Shown piece after piece: positions 36,328-48,525 of a stretch of DNA of 64,000 nt. Within the stretch, counting starts at the first letter, position 1. Each line of letters starts with the position of its first letter. Position numbers and translations under genes: made by a program. Source of the DNA: Macrosoma leucophasiata (Eukaryota > Arthropoda > Insecta > Lepidoptera > Hedylidae); NCBI GenBank assembly GCA_036365455.1, contig JAWQUS010000017.1, positions 1,922,001 through 1,986,000 of the forward strand, in the 5' to 3' direction. The notes beneath the pieces were generated by a model, which worked only from the letters and a program-made list of their open reading frames with translations, did no database searches and had not been told where the DNA came from.

Positions 36328-37763
36328 TGTAGAAATTGAACTTGCGGATTTTCTCGCGTATACAACACTCCCAAACTTCTTCATACACCCGACGTTTCGG
36401 TCGCTTTCCAGCTACCGTGGTCACGGGCTGACTAATTCGACGATGTTCAGCCTGGTCTTATATAGCTGAGACAGAACACAACCCTAGTGCGATGTAAACT
36501 ACTAGTGGCGCCATCTATCGATAAATTACTGAAAACTACGTTGCCATGTCATGCTAGCGCCACCTGTTTCTGAGACGTCTGGCATAACGGTCCGGATTCA
36601 CGCAAAAGTTGCTAACCGTATCTCGTGGTTTTGCAGATTTACTAGTTTGGGATTTCAATTTGGATATAATGGGATCCCAATTCGTCGACAAACGCCCACC
36701 ATCCTCTCTATTGAAATTTGGATGCTTTTTAATCGCAATAGCCTCTCTGACCATCCGTGGAATAGGACGATTTTCTTTTGATATTATCTGAACCTTATCA
36801 AAACGAATGTAGTGGTTGGGTTTGTCCGTTAGATGTTCACAAAGTGCAGACTTTCCGGTTCCTTGGTGTTTGACATCGGCTATATGTTCTTTCACCCGGG
36901 TCAATACAGGCCTCTTTGTTTGTCCTATGTACGAAAGTCCGCAATCACAATCTAGTTTATAGATACCGGCATCCTGCAAAGGAATGTTACATTTTATAGG
37001 TCTTAAATACTGGTGTAGTTTCTTATAAGGTTTGAAAATTGTCTTTATTGACGACTTTTTCAGTATGTTACCTATTTTATCCGTAACACCCTTAACATAA
37101 GGTAGTAAAGCAGGTTGTCTTTCAACTGTTGGTGGTTTCGTTGATTTTCTATGTCGGAGGGGTGGTACTTTTAGTTTATTATTTCGCAGCACTTGTCGTA
37201 GGTGTTTTAGCTCGGCATTTAAATGATCGTTGTCACATATGCCTCGTGCTCTCCTAAACAAAGATAGGCCGACTGCAGCTAGATGTCCCGGGTAGTGGTG
37301 AGAGTTACCATTGAGATACCTGTCTGTATGGGTAGGTTTCCTATACACAATATGGCTTAAAGTGTTGTCGGGATTCCTAATCAATAGAGTATCTAAGAAG
37401 GCTAATTTGCTATTTTGCTCTAATTCCATTGTAAATCTGATCTTTTGATTTATGGAATTGAGATGATCGAGAAATCCAGTTACTTCGTGACTGTCTAACA
37501 CGGTGAACGTATCGTCTACATAGCGCTTGTATATTTTAGGTGTTATAGATGAGTATGTACTGAGGGCACGCTCCTCGAAGTCTTCCATAAATATATCTGC
37601 GACCACAGGAGATACCGGAGAGCCCATTGCGACTCCATCTAGTTGCATTGTCGAATTAGTCAGCCCGTGACCACGGTAGCTGGAAAGCGACCGAAACGTC
37701 GGGTGTATGAAGAAGTTTGGGAGTGTTCTATACGCGAGAAAATCCGCAAGTTTAATTTCTACA
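36328..37763 (-). mobile_element. Penelope-like retroelement, truncated, with 114 bp inverted repeats
   Basis: A 1436 bp element bounded by two 114 bp inverted repeats (36328-36441 and 37650-37763) that differ at only two positions by eye. Inside is one minus-strand frame carrying half of a reverse transcriptase and a GIY-YIG endonuclease. Penelope elements are known for unusual terminal repeats that may be direct or inverted. The right-hand repeat abuts the start of the preserved reverse transcriptase, so the N-terminal half is gone. Left and right flanks are not a clear target-site duplication. Confidence 0.85.
36554..37648 (-). pseudogene. Penelope-like RT (C-terminal part) plus GIY-YIG endonuclease
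   Basis: This 364-codon frame is uninterrupted. It starts MQLDGVAMGSPVSPVVADIF, the GSP-type palm motif, followed by YKRYVDDTF with the YVDD catalytic motif at about residues 43-46, and LAFLDTLL downstream. Near residue 230 it has GIYKLDCDCGLSYIGQTKRP, the GIY...YIG motif of the Penelope endonuclease, then a conserved REAIAIKKHPNFNREDGGRL segment with the expected catalytic Glu-type context. Full-length relatives are roughly twice as long, so the fingers and first palm motifs are missing and it should not be active as it stands. The open frame suggests recent insertion or recent movement. Confidence 0.88.
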
Positions 37764-38381
37764 ATGTATGAAGCTCGCGAAAACCTACGAAAACGTTATA
37801 TCTCATTTGTTTTTTTTTTCTGTAACTTTTCATGTGTCTCAGGCAAATTGAATTAACATTTTTTCTATCTTTTCTCAAAATGTTTGTACTTAATCGCATA
37901 ACTTCGAAACAAATGCACCAAATTGGATAAATCTTTCTTTTACGTGTTCGTTTTTGTCAGGAGAAAGTAAGTACATATTATGAAAAAAATATATTTAAAA
38001 AAAGTATATATGGTGGTACGAAGTACGTCGGGTCAGCTCGTAGTAGATAAAATATAATAATAAACAATATTATGCTGATACTAACAGGACCCTAATCCTC
38101 AACGTGTTTTTCAAATCCACGGCAGCATAGATAAAACAATATTAGTCACGATTTCATTTACTAATGAGTGGGGCTTGTCACACTTATCACTTGCATTATC
38201 ACAGGTATGTGGCTAACACCCGCTGGACACGTGACTGATTGAATATTTCACTTAATAATGTTTCGTTGGCTATTTGTGATATTATCTTATGACAGCAATC
38301 GCAAGGAAAATAACAGTTCGAATATGTATAAAAAAAACGCGACCAAGTGCGAGTCGGACTCGCGCACAAAGGGTGCCCGTA

Positions 38382-38696
38382 CATAGAGCAACACGGGCCA
38401 CCGCCCGCGGCGGACCGGAGGGGAGTAGCCATATGCAGGCTTTCCCCTCTGTCAAAGTACAACCCCAATGGGCCTATGCCTGTCGCCTAGATGTTTAAAT
38501 GTGTGCGTGAAATTGTTTATGTATTTTGTTAAAGTCAAGGTGTGAGTTTCGTAGTAATAGACGATTTTTGTAGTGTGTGTGGGTGTCACACGCATTTCCA
38601 CCCGCAAAAAATGTCAGACTGTTTTGCATATCGGTAATAAACGCTATGGCTACTCCCCTCCGGTCCGCCGCGGCCGGTGGGCCGAGTTGCTCTATG
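38382..38696 (+). mobile_element. MITE-G copy 4, complete, inserted in a Repeat-C-like sequence
   Basis: Long terminal inverted repeats of about 45-50 bp (CATAGAGCAACACGGGCCAC ... GTTGCTCTATG) include CGGCGGACCGGAGGGGAGTA. Flanks GTGCCCGTA and GTGCCATAC are a plausible diverged duplication. The host sequence GCGAGTCGGACTCGCGCAC is a familiar start of a lepidopteran repeat. Confidence 0.8.
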
Positions 38697-38764
38697 GTGC
38701 CATACAAAAATTATCATTACCATTTATTACCCCCACCGTCATCTATATTTATACAAAAAATGGA

Positions 38765-38925
38765 TGGTCAAAGTACAGATTCGATGCCACCTCTGAGACG
38801 TAAGTTGTTATGCCTCTGTGCAAATTATTACGGGACCACACATTACTATCTAACCGGAACACGATAGTGCTGACCACTACCATTTGGCGGCAGATAGATT
38901 AGGATGATGCGGCAGTTTTAAGCCC
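38765..38925 (-). mobile_element. SINE-A fragment
   Basis: Central part of the family, GATGCCACCTCTGAGACGTA through ATTTGGCGGCAGATAGATTA. Confidence 0.55.
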
Positions 38926-39276
38926 TTGAACCCAGACAATGGAGAAACCAGTTGGACTGGAGGATTCCTTCCTTTATTGATATTTTACAGCTGTGAGGGA
39001 TTAATAAGCACACACGCTTGCATCCACGATTCGCCTGTTATATTTTTAACACAAGGTTATATTATTTCAAAATACCTGCCGGTGCCATTGAGAATCTTCT
39101 CAATTGCAAAAAAATCGGCCAAGGGCGCGTGGTCCCTGCGAGAGTATGGTGCCGAACATTGAGCAACACGAGTTGTGTTGCTATGTGCCGTAATATATAA
39201 TTAAAGAACTATTTTCCATTTTTAAAATGATTTAAAACTATTATATGTTTGCGATTCCAACAAGTAAAACAGGTGG

Positions 39277-39530
39277 TTTTACTGGTGGTAGAGCTCCAGT
39301 GACGGAGCTCCCGGGCGAAGGCACCACCGCATTACCTAATATACTTGCCGCTAAATGGTAGTGTTTAGCACTATCGTGTTCCGGTCAGGTGCTAATGTAC
39401 AATCTCTGGTTTCATATGTATATATGTATGGTTTCATATGTATATGTTTATAGGCTACAGTATTACTTATTATTACTTACCAACAAAATGTAAACTGTAT
39501 GCTTGTTTACCACTTCATGACATAAAAAAT
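39277..39530 (+). mobile_element. SINE-A copy, plus orientation
   Basis: Head TACTGGTGGTAGAGCTCCAG, internal deletion after AATGTACAATCTCTGG, and tail CACTTCATGACATAAAAAA. Confidence 0.7.
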
Positions 39531-39839
39531 TAACTCCATCGGCCCTGTTTTGAAACAAATTGGGTGTAACATACGAACAGACAAACAGACACACGAGTGA
39601 TCCTATAAAGGCTGCGCTCTTCTTTTGGGTACGATATCCTAAGCCCTCAGGTAGTTAATAATGTAAGTTCACTATGCCAGTGAGACAGTATTATTAAGTA
39701 TGTATGTATCTTCACGCCAGGTCCCTAACGGGGTAGGCAGAGAGTGTGGAGAGCCAGATATTCCGGTCCTGACACACCTCCCGTGCCTCATTTACCTTCA
39801 TCATTCTCTTCATACATGCACGCCGATTCCTACGACTAC

Positions 39840-41080
39840 TATTTCCTAGTACTTTCATGATAAGCAAATGTCACCATGTATCCGAAGACAGTTTATTTCG
39901 AGGGGACGTTACCAGGAATTAAGGTTGTCGGCGAGGGTTCGTAAAGGGTAGGTAGAGTAACAAAGTTAAATGTTACAGAATAACATTTACTTTACCTTCA
40001 CACTACGTCCTGAGTGTTAACAAGTGGTTGTTCATATCCAAATGTGTTTTCGCGCTCTAATTCTTTCTCTTCTAAGGTCACGACGCAAGCGATGAGCGGA
40101 GAGCGGGAAGTTGGTAAAAATAATTATTTTCTTGAGTAAATTTTATGTTTTTTTAATTATTGTGGACGCTGTTACTTGTGACACGCACATTGACATGTGG
40201 ATTGTGTTATATTCAATTATTAGTTTTACCACTATTTATTTCCCGCAAATATTATTAATTTTATAGTATTTGTTAGTGCTCGTACTGGTACTCCTACCAC
40301 TTCCGCCTGCGCAGACGTTATTTACCGTAACAAAAAGTACCAATCCTAAATATTAATCTATGTCTCCTTAATTCCATAGAACTGATTAGAGACCTTGACC
40401 CAAAACCTGGACTCACCATAAAATATTAATGTAAAATATGAATGGTACAAATTAACGAGTAAGTAAAAGGCCTTATAATCTAAACGACTTTTCATGCCCT
40501 GCCATTCGGGCGCCTTGTGTATATAGTTAGTGTGCCGCTTATTACTTAATAAGGTATTTTATAGTTGACCACGTGAGTTTCGGTTTCGGATCAAATTTCG
40601 GTTTCGGTTTCGACCAGAATACCAGTTTCGGTCGAACTTATACACGTAGTGACACGTACACGAGGGAACGCGAGTGTGAACGATGCGCTCGTATCTCCTC
40701 GTCATCCCTATTTCTTATTGTACCCTGTCCTTATAGACAGGAACACCTACTGGCCTTTTAACGATTTTTATTAACCATATCACTTCTTTATTTTTATTGT
40801 TCCTCTCTCTCTCTTATAATTTACACCATCTCCCGCTATATAGATGACAGCAATAGCCATCGAACGATACTTTCGTGTTTAAAATGTACATAATGATCCG
40901 TGAAATTGTGAATTATCGGACAATGAGACTAATGTCAGGGTACTAAAGGTACCGAGGGATAATACGATTTTACGAGTCTTTATAAAGTGTTGATTGTATG
41001 ACAGAACACTTTCCGAACTAACAAGAAACGAGAAAATGAAACGATCATTGATACGGTAAGTACTTATATCAACAATATTA
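39840..41080. other. No gene seen; short TTTCGG repeats
   Basis: A run of GTTTCGG-type words at 40576-40625 gives a glycine/phenylalanine frame of 62 codons that I do not accept as a gene. Confidence 0.45.
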
Positions 41081-41504
41081 TTTGTACTGGTGAGAGGTAC
41101 TGGCTAATTTAATTGCCGCTAAATGCTAGTGTTTAGCAAGTGGTAATGTACGACCCTATCATTGCGGGTTGCAGGACTTCAGCGTGGAAGTACCTACTGG
41201 CCTGCCACTAGACTACTTAGGCAGTTGAAGCGCCCATTGAACCTGCGCCATCTAAAGGAACACTGAGAAAATACAAGTACTTGTCCAGTAAGTACGGAAG
41301 ATGGCGTATAACCGCGCTGAATCGCACACATGAAGTTTCCATACGAATTGCCTTATATGCTTACATATACAACTTCCTAAAGTCAATTGTTAGGTCACGG
41401 CCCTCCAGCCGCTATCAAGTATCACCCCGCTGGTTGGAGGATCCTACCTTTTCTTCGGAGGATTTTACTCCACACGGATTAAATTGCTTAGATATTTAGG
41501 TACA

Positions 41505-41650
41505 GGGGCTGCTGGGCAAAACCCTCCCCTACAAATGTCTATGACGAATGGTCCTGGGCTGCTCTCATTGCTCGCATTCTTCACCAGGTCATCGGACCAT
41601 CCCGTGGCAGGCCTTCACACTTCTTCTTTCCAATCCTTAATTATATTGCC
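41505..41650 (-). pseudogene. RTE-like LINE fragment, ORF2 end
   Basis: The minus strand reads RPATGWSDDLVKNASNESSP then GPFVIDICRGGFCPAAP, resembling the RPxxRWxDDLVK motif and final residues of RTE ORF2. Confidence 0.6.
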
Positions 41651-42258
41651 AATTTGAATAAAATTCTCCCGTTCCTACAAACTGAATGCTTGTATGACTG
41701 ACAGACAACACACCAAAACCAACTGGTTTGTGCCTAGGGGAGTTAAGAAGAATACTAAGAGAAGATCGGAGGAGTGGGAACAGAAAAAATGGATTTCATA
41801 GTAAAAACTGCGGAAGATTGAGACACAAGTGACAATGATAAGACCGAGACTTACCTACAGTCTCGGCAAAAGCCTGTGTTGTTCACAAAATGATTAAACG
41901 AAACCTCAACAATAGTTCGATAAACATCAAGATGAAGTGATGGACACAAAAGATGATCGACGCCGCACGTGGTGAGGTTAAATTAAATGACGCCATGTCA
42001 ACAAATGTGCGGTGACGGTGAGATCATAAAGCGGCGAGCACAAAGCTCGCTTCATTGCGCCCGCGCATCGATTGCGGCATTCTGCGGAATAAAGTCGTAT
42101 TGAAATTTCGATCCCGTAGAATTCACATAGCTGCATTCAGCTCTTTCACACAGCTACGTAGTGTCACTTTTAGGGTTCCGTAACCAAAAAGAAAAAAAAA
42201 TATTTAAAAAAAGGCTAATATGTACGTCGTCAAATTGATTGGATTCTTTATAGGTAAA

Positions 42259-42310
42259 TGTAGAAATTAAATTTGCGGATTTTCTCGCGTATTAAAATTT
42301 AATTTCTACA
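42259..42310. mobile_element. Relic of the Penelope-like inverted repeat
   Basis: The first 30-odd bases of the 36328 inverted repeat (TGTAGAAATT...TCTCGCGTAT) are fused to its inverted end (TTTAATTTCTACA), with all of the element interior missing. The right flank (ATGTATGAATCTTGCGAAAA) matches the right flank of the complete element at 37764, so the two loci share sequence beyond the repeat. Confidence 0.6.
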
Positions 42311-43150
42311 ATGTATGAATCTTGCGAAAACCTGCAAAACCGTTATTTCTTTATAATTTTTGTTAATAGCTACCTATGTTTTTTTGCAAACTTTTTTAAA
42401 TTTTCTAACTTTATCCCCCAAAAATTACCTCCATATTTAAAATTATTTATTTTCGTTACACGCCCATTTCTCTCCCTTCTACCATAAGGCATCCAAAAAA
42501 CATATCTGGAGAATCATGGGTTACACCCGATTGCATGAATTTACTTCTGCCTAAACCTTCAAGGATAAAAGTCAAGTCATGTCTAAACACATACCAACCA
42601 TATAAGAAAAGGAATAATAAACCATTACATCCAAGGTGGAACTCGCCAAATAGGAGATGGATAAGGAAAAATGCAAGAAAGGCCGCGGCTACACCTTGGA
42701 TGATGACATCACACGGTACGTGCTAACGCCGCACGAACAATAATCACGTTCGCTATTCATTAGGAAGAATTATACGATTTTTTTATGTAATGATGATGGT
42801 AAACAAGCATGTACCTATGTATATTCACGCCCGATTTTCTTTCTTTTTTAAAAATTTATATAGACCAACGTTTGACCACCAACTCACCTGATGGAAAGTA
42901 AAGATGTAGCCGAACATGTAGCACGTTGGTCTAGAAGGTACCTATTCACTCTAGATTTGAAGATGCCCAGGTTGTAGTTGTTCGGAAAAAAAAAGCAAGC
43001 CGGCAAAGTTTTCCACATCTTAGCTGTGCGTACATATAATAAATGTAGAGCCGAAACGCTTCGTTCCAATTTGTGATATGTTCACTGTGTAGGGGTGATA
43101 TTTCGCCGTTCTCCTAGTTGTTTCATTTTCACTTAATTAAGATTAAAAAC

Positions 43151-43518
43151 GAAGCGCGCATGGCCCAGCGGCTGGTGTAGATCGTAAGCGATCTGCTCGG
43201 TTAAGCACTACGGGCGCGGTCGGGTAGTGTGATGGGTGACCGCTAGTGGCAAATTAAATGCGCGTTTCCGTGCTTCGGAGGGCACGTTAAGCCGTCGGTC
43301 CCGGTTGCTATCGATAGATAGCAGTCGTTAAACCTTGTCGGAGGCCTTATGAGCGATTTGAAAACATCCGACAGCGGGTTGGCCACTAACCCACCCACCT
43401 CCACCAATCCGCATTGGAGCAGCGTGGTGGAGTAAGCTCCAGGCCTCCCCCCAAAAAGGGGAGAGACTCGTGCCCAGCAGTGGGACGTATAATGGGTTGC
43501 CATTATTATTATTATTAT
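43151..43518 (+). mobile_element. SINE-B copy 2, TSD AAGATTAAAAAC, ATT-repeat tail
   Basis: Starts GAAGCGCGCATGGCCCAGCG, includes CCCAGCAGTGGGACGTATAA and ends in six or more ATT units. The 12 bp duplication is at 43139-43150 and 43519-43530. Confidence 0.9.
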
Positions 43519-44084
43519 AAGATTAAAAACAAAGAATTTTTTGTCCCCACTCTGTGAATCCCGTCCTATGAAGGCTATGAATCTTCAAAACAGGGGGCCG
43601 ACCGCCTAACTCAAATGCTTTCATTTAGATTTCGATTATGACAACATCTGATCAATTTCGTACCACCTAACTTTTTCCTGGAAGTGTTTTCGTCCACAGG
43701 TATAATAAAGAGCAAAATGTTTTAATAGGCGGTACGAAACGGGACAAGATAACGTCCTAATCGAAAGCATTTCAATTAGGCGGCCGGCCCCCAGATCAGC
43801 GACTCGAACTCCTAACTGAATATCTTTTGTCCTCATTTACCTACATCATTCGTTCTAAGGACACATAAAAGCGATAGCGATAATCGCTATGGCTCTCATA
43901 AGCGATATCTACGTAAAGACAAAAAAATTAGTCTTTACGACCTTAACTCTTTTTGCATCGAGGACAAAAGCGATTGAGCAGATTCTGCTACGATGCCTAG
44001 ATTAACGACTAATGCTATAAGAGAGGCCAGCATGACACCTTGGGCGATGACATCAGACAATACGCACATTCGCTAATCTTAATA

Positions 44085-44262
44085 TATATAAATCTCGTGT
44101 CACAATGTTTGTCCTCAATGGACTCCTAAACCACTTAACCGATTACAATAAAAAACGCACACCATGTGCAGTTCGATCCAACTTGAGAGATAGGATAGCT
44201 TACATTACGCTATGACTAATAGGAGCAGAGCAGCGCGGGCGAAGCCGGGGCGGGCCGCTAGT
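44085..44262 (+). repeat. Repeat ending CGGGCGAAGCCGGGGCGGG
   Basis: Carries GCACACCATGTGCAGTTCGA; a related piece lies at 21600-21700. A similar repeat with a GCTTG microsatellite is in FoxJ intron 1 (56160-56382). Confidence 0.5.
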
Positions 44263-44794
44263 CGTTCTATAGAATTACACTTATAGAGAGAAAAATTGGC
44301 TTGGTTTGAGACGAATAGATTCCAGAAATAAAAATAAGTAAGTAATTTGCATGTAATAGGTATTTGCCGATTGCGATGAAATTTAAGATGGAGGTTTTTT
44401 AAGGTAGTTTAAAATCCCTAAGACATTTCAAAGTGCGTAAATAAAAAGTAAATAAAAATACGCTTACACTCACAGCCCCACAATAGGTATAAACCTGTGT
44501 TGAGTGCCGTTGTATACAAACAACACATACCTACCTACACAAACACCCAGACCCGAAACAAATATCTGTAGGCCATACAAATATTTGCCCCGGTGCCGGG
44601 GATCTAACCCGCGACCCTTCAAATCAAACGGTCAACTCACACCGCTGGACCAACCAGGTCGTCAAGATGTCCTTACATGAACCTACTTTTTGCCAAAACT
44701 ATTTATAGCACACCATCGAAGTTGCGGGAAACAGCTCTTATCCTATAAATTGGCAGAATTATTATGGCAAAATGATAAGTCGTAACGTAAAACG

Positions 44795-45010
44795 TAGATA
44801 AGTGATGACTGCAGCCTATAGACACCCACACAAAGACCAGAGGTCAAAATGCAGATGCGTTTCTACCCCTGAGACTCTGAGAACTGAGAGTTATTTTGTC
44901 TCTGTGACAGATATTACGGGGCCATACATTACCATCTTATCGGAACACGATAATGCTGAACACTACCATTCAGCGGCAGATAAATTAGGTAATGTGGTGG
45001 TACCCTCGAG
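44795..45010 (-). mobile_element. SINE-A copy without its tail
   Basis: GTGATGACTGCAGCCTATAG through GGTAATGTGGTGGTACC. Confidence 0.65.
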
Positions 45011-45573
45011 TTCCTAGCCTAGTTAGATACCTGCAACATTCATACTAATATTCACTAAGCATCAATGAAAACTATAGAACTTGTTTCAATCATGACATAG
45101 ATATCTAACCTACCTACCTATTGTAATTAAAATAACTTGATATACTTACTCATAGCTATAATTGAAGAACTTCTGAAACAACAATCTGTTTATTTTGGGC
45201 ACTCGGCACAACAAACCGTGATTCATATTTGACGCAATCACCTATTACAGGTCGTACATATCCATTATAATCCGTATTCATATTATTCCATATACCTACA
45301 TCCCTACTTAGAACCTAATAAAGTAAGCTTAAATAAACCCAACAGTTAAAAAAATAAAATTAATTCCATTACAAAGCAGTGTTTATCTTATCTGTGGTAT
45401 CCAATTAGAGCATTAAAAAGTATATCGCTTTATACGTTAATTAAGCCACATTACATGTAGTTGGCTGCGTTTGCTACATTATTTACAAACACTGCCCCAC
45501 ATGGATTTACTGTTACCATTAATTCTTTGGTTCCGCCATTGACTGACATTGACCCTGGCGAAGAGCTGAATAA

Positions 45574-45830
45574 TGGTCCCTCACTATGGGCCTCATAAGG
45601 CTCATAAGGCTCGTCACACAAAAAGCAATGGATAGAGCAATGCTCGGCGTTTCCTGCGAAATCGGATAGAATCAGAAACAACGAGATACTCATGTGGATA
45701 TAGCTGGTAGAACGGACAGCTTTCGGGACAGAAGATTACTGGATGACGAAGTGTAGGCAGACCCCCCACAAAGTAGACCGAGGACCTGGTGAAGGAGCGG
45801 CATATTATGTGACAGTATGAAGCGCATTGC
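45574..45830 (+). pseudogene. RTE-like LINE fragment, RT C-terminus
   Basis: Reads WSLTMGLIRLIRLVTQKAMD then RAMLGVS, the hallmark of RTE-type ORF2, and after a shift RIRNNEILMWI, with a later KVDRGPGEG-like region. The overlapping minus-strand frame 45451-45693 is largely its shadow. Confidence 0.75.
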
Positions 45831-45976
45831 TATTTTGTAATAATGTCATAAATTTTGGTAATATAGGAATGTAGGTATTACACATATAAACATAGTGCAT
45901 CAGTGAATTGATTATCGATTGAAATTTATGTCAACCACATTACATAATTAGCCTGCAGATTACTAATACTTAGGCA

Positions 45977-46498
45977 TGATTACTGTTATGATTATGACTT
46001 CGTATCATATGAAAAATATCCACATAAATTACTTCACATTGATTAGATTAACAGAGCTGAATATTTAAAAGAAGCTGAGTCATAATTTCAGGTGTGTTAT
46101 GTGATATGTCACAAAGAACTATAACAAATAGTAGCAGAGCATCAATGAAAAACGACACACAAACAGGTGCACGAAAAGGTTTTCTATGTGCATGAAAGGG
46201 ATGGGCACACCTAGTGAAAGTCAGAAGGTTTCCTTCCTGATTACTGTTATGATTATGACTTCGTATCATATGAAAAATATCCACATAAATTACTTCACAT
46301 TGATTAGATTAACAGAGCTGAATATTTAAAAGAAGCTGAGTCATAATTTCAGGTGTGTTATGTGATATGTCACAAAGAACTATAACAAATAGTAGCAGAG
46401 CATCAATGAAAAACGACACACAAACAGGTGCACGAAAAGGTTTTCTATGTGCATGAAAGGGATGGGCACACCTAGTGAAAGTCAGAAGGTTTCCTTCA
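45977..46498 (+). repeat. Tandem duplication, 2 x 261 bp
   Basis: 45977-46237 and 46238-46498 both start TGATTACTGTTATGATTATG; I saw no differences by eye. Very recent, or an assembly artefact. Confidence 0.9.
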
Positions 46499-46751
46499 GG
46501 AAATTATTCTAATTCACACCTAAACTTATGTTTTTACGCTCAAGGAAGATATGATACCACAAACATGACTAGCTCGGCATCGGCCAGTACAATACTGATT
46601 CATTGTATGACATCATCAAGTCTTTTTATCATGTTAAGTATATTTGTGTGATCACCAGCAGTTATTTGAATTTATAATACATATGTTTTTGTTCTACTTC
46701 TTTAGTCAAATAACCTCTTGCAACCAAATAAATTATTTTTCTACATAATGT

Positions 46752-46958
46752 CACACTGCGGACACTCCGCCAAAATTCCAAACGCTTAATTTGGTCTCTA
46801 TTACACAGACACCAATCGGTTACACGTGCACCTGTGTGCGTAGCACATAGAAAATACCAACCGTCGTCCATAAGAGGGGAGGAGGTTGGGTGATGTGGGG
46901 AAATCGGGCAGGACGTTGAAGTGTCCATTCTATATGTAGTATTATTACATATTCTCTG
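46752..46958 (+). mobile_element. MITE-D copy 5, TSD with one mismatch
   Basis: Starts CACACTGCGGACACTCCGCC and ends ATATTCTCTG. Flanks are ATAATGT (46745-46751) and AAAATGT (46959-46965). Confidence 0.8.
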
Positions 46959-47249
46959 AAAATGTACAGCTGAGGGACGAGTCAAGAGTCTTAAGAATCA
47001 GTGTGCATGTATGAAGAGAATGACAAATGTAGAAGAAGCACAGTTGTGTCAGGACTGGGATATCCAGGCTCTTCATTCTCTGCCTACCACGTAAGGGACT
47101 TGGCGTGAGGATACATACATACATGTACGGCCGAGGATCCAGTTCATGTCAATGGGAAATCATGAGACTAGTTTAATTTTTGGTAGACCTGGAAAATTTT
47201 ATCATAATCAGGTGATTAAATGAAATTTGATTTGAACTCTTTGATGGAG

Positions 47250-47435
47250 TTTGTGAGCATAGGCACATTAGGCAGCACCCCATTACCTAATCTACTTGCT
47301 GCTTAATTGTAGCATTCAGTGCTATTGTGTTTCAGTCAGATATTATGTATGTATAGTAATTTCCGGCCCAGAGGTATAAGAGCTTAAGCCTAATTGGTGG
47401 CAAAACACCCGTTTATAAGCTACAGTTTTATTTAC
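47250..47435 (+). mobile_element. SINE-A diverged copy beside SINE-E copy 4
   Basis: CCCCATTACCTAATCTACTT and TTATAAGCTACAGTTTTATT are recognisable family words in plus orientation. Confidence 0.5.
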
Positions 47436-47446
47436 CACCAATTTAA

Positions 47447-47790
47447 CGTAACGTAACTTCACGCCTGTAATTCCCGAAGGGGTAGGCAGAGGTAAATGCA
47501 TGCATTCAAGCAAACATGCAAACACCCACAACTCGCCGGTTATGTTTTTGGCCCATGTAACATGTGATGTGGTGGCGAACCTGTTGCCATCTCCGGGCAC
47601 ATTACCGAACTCCGAGGTACTGGGAAACTTCCAGAAAATTGAAAAATCCCAATAGAACCAGAGATAAAGGATTTTAAACCGTTATCTCTGATAGCCCTCG
47701 GCCCGGGAATCGAACCCAGGACCTCCAGTGTAATAGTAGTGGCCTGCTACCACTATGCCACTGAGGCAGGTAAATAAAAAAAAAAGGCAG
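47447..47790 (-). mobile_element. SINE-E copy 4, TSD CCAATTTAA
   Basis: CCAATTTAA is at 47438-47446 and 47791-47799. The tail shows ACGTAACGTAACTTCACG on the plus strand, suggesting a short repeated GTTAC tail rather than plain poly-A. Confidence 0.8.
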
Positions 47791-48525
47791 CCAATTTAAA
47801 TAGAAATAAGTACTTATTTGCCACAAGACATACAAAAAATGTAAGTAAATGAATTGTCACTTGAATATGAATGTTTTATGCCTCATGTTTGTGATACAGG
47901 ACTCAACATAACCAAACTGAAACCTGTTATCATTCAACTCAATCTTTTAACAGATTTAAATCAGTTAATTAATTAATCTACTGTTTACTTCTGCATTAGT
48001 GCTCTATCTAGAGGAGCCATCTGACGGACTATATCCCCATATATTTCTTACCTTTCCTGTTGACTGGCTAAACATTTACACTTTTAGAAGATTTATGATC
48101 TTTTTTAGTTGTAATATTTCTTATACTGTCTAAACTGACTTAGTTCATTGTACGTATTGTATTTTAAATTGCTTATTTATTTAACTCAAGCGCTTTTATT
48201 TACACAAGTGCAAGTGAGGCGAGGAACAGAGAATACTCGCTACACATTATACATCCATCCACATATTTATGAAGTTATATACTTACTTTAGAACAAGAAA
48301 AGTAACGTAGTTTTTATGGTTCTTTTTTTACAAAAAAACTCATCTTGCGATTCTCTTGAAAATCGCATCAAACTTGTCTCAAACTTTTTTCGCGGCAACC
48401 AGTAAAAAAGAAGTACTGTTAATACAACACAATACCTACATTCATTAACATAATATAGCGTAAAAAAACTTAAATTAAAGATCAATGTAAGTGTAGTCTT
48501 TAAAATAAGACAATACTCAACTCAC

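Noticed and set aside
40573..40761. Gly/Phe-rich 62-codon frame
   Set aside because: Produced by a short TTTCGG repeat; starts with GTG and has no further support.
45451..45600. Minus-strand frame ending SMSVNGGTKELMVTVNPCGA, considered as a C-terminal exon of the myosin gene
   Set aside because: It lies only 3 kb from exon 1 with no motor exons between, and its upstream half is the antisense of a plus-strand RTE fragment. Resemblance to a myosin tail end is weak.
45977..46498. CRISPR-like array
   Set aside because: Only two long units without spacers; it is a tandem duplication in a eukaryotic genome. The 38 bp array at 2323 also has no spacers.
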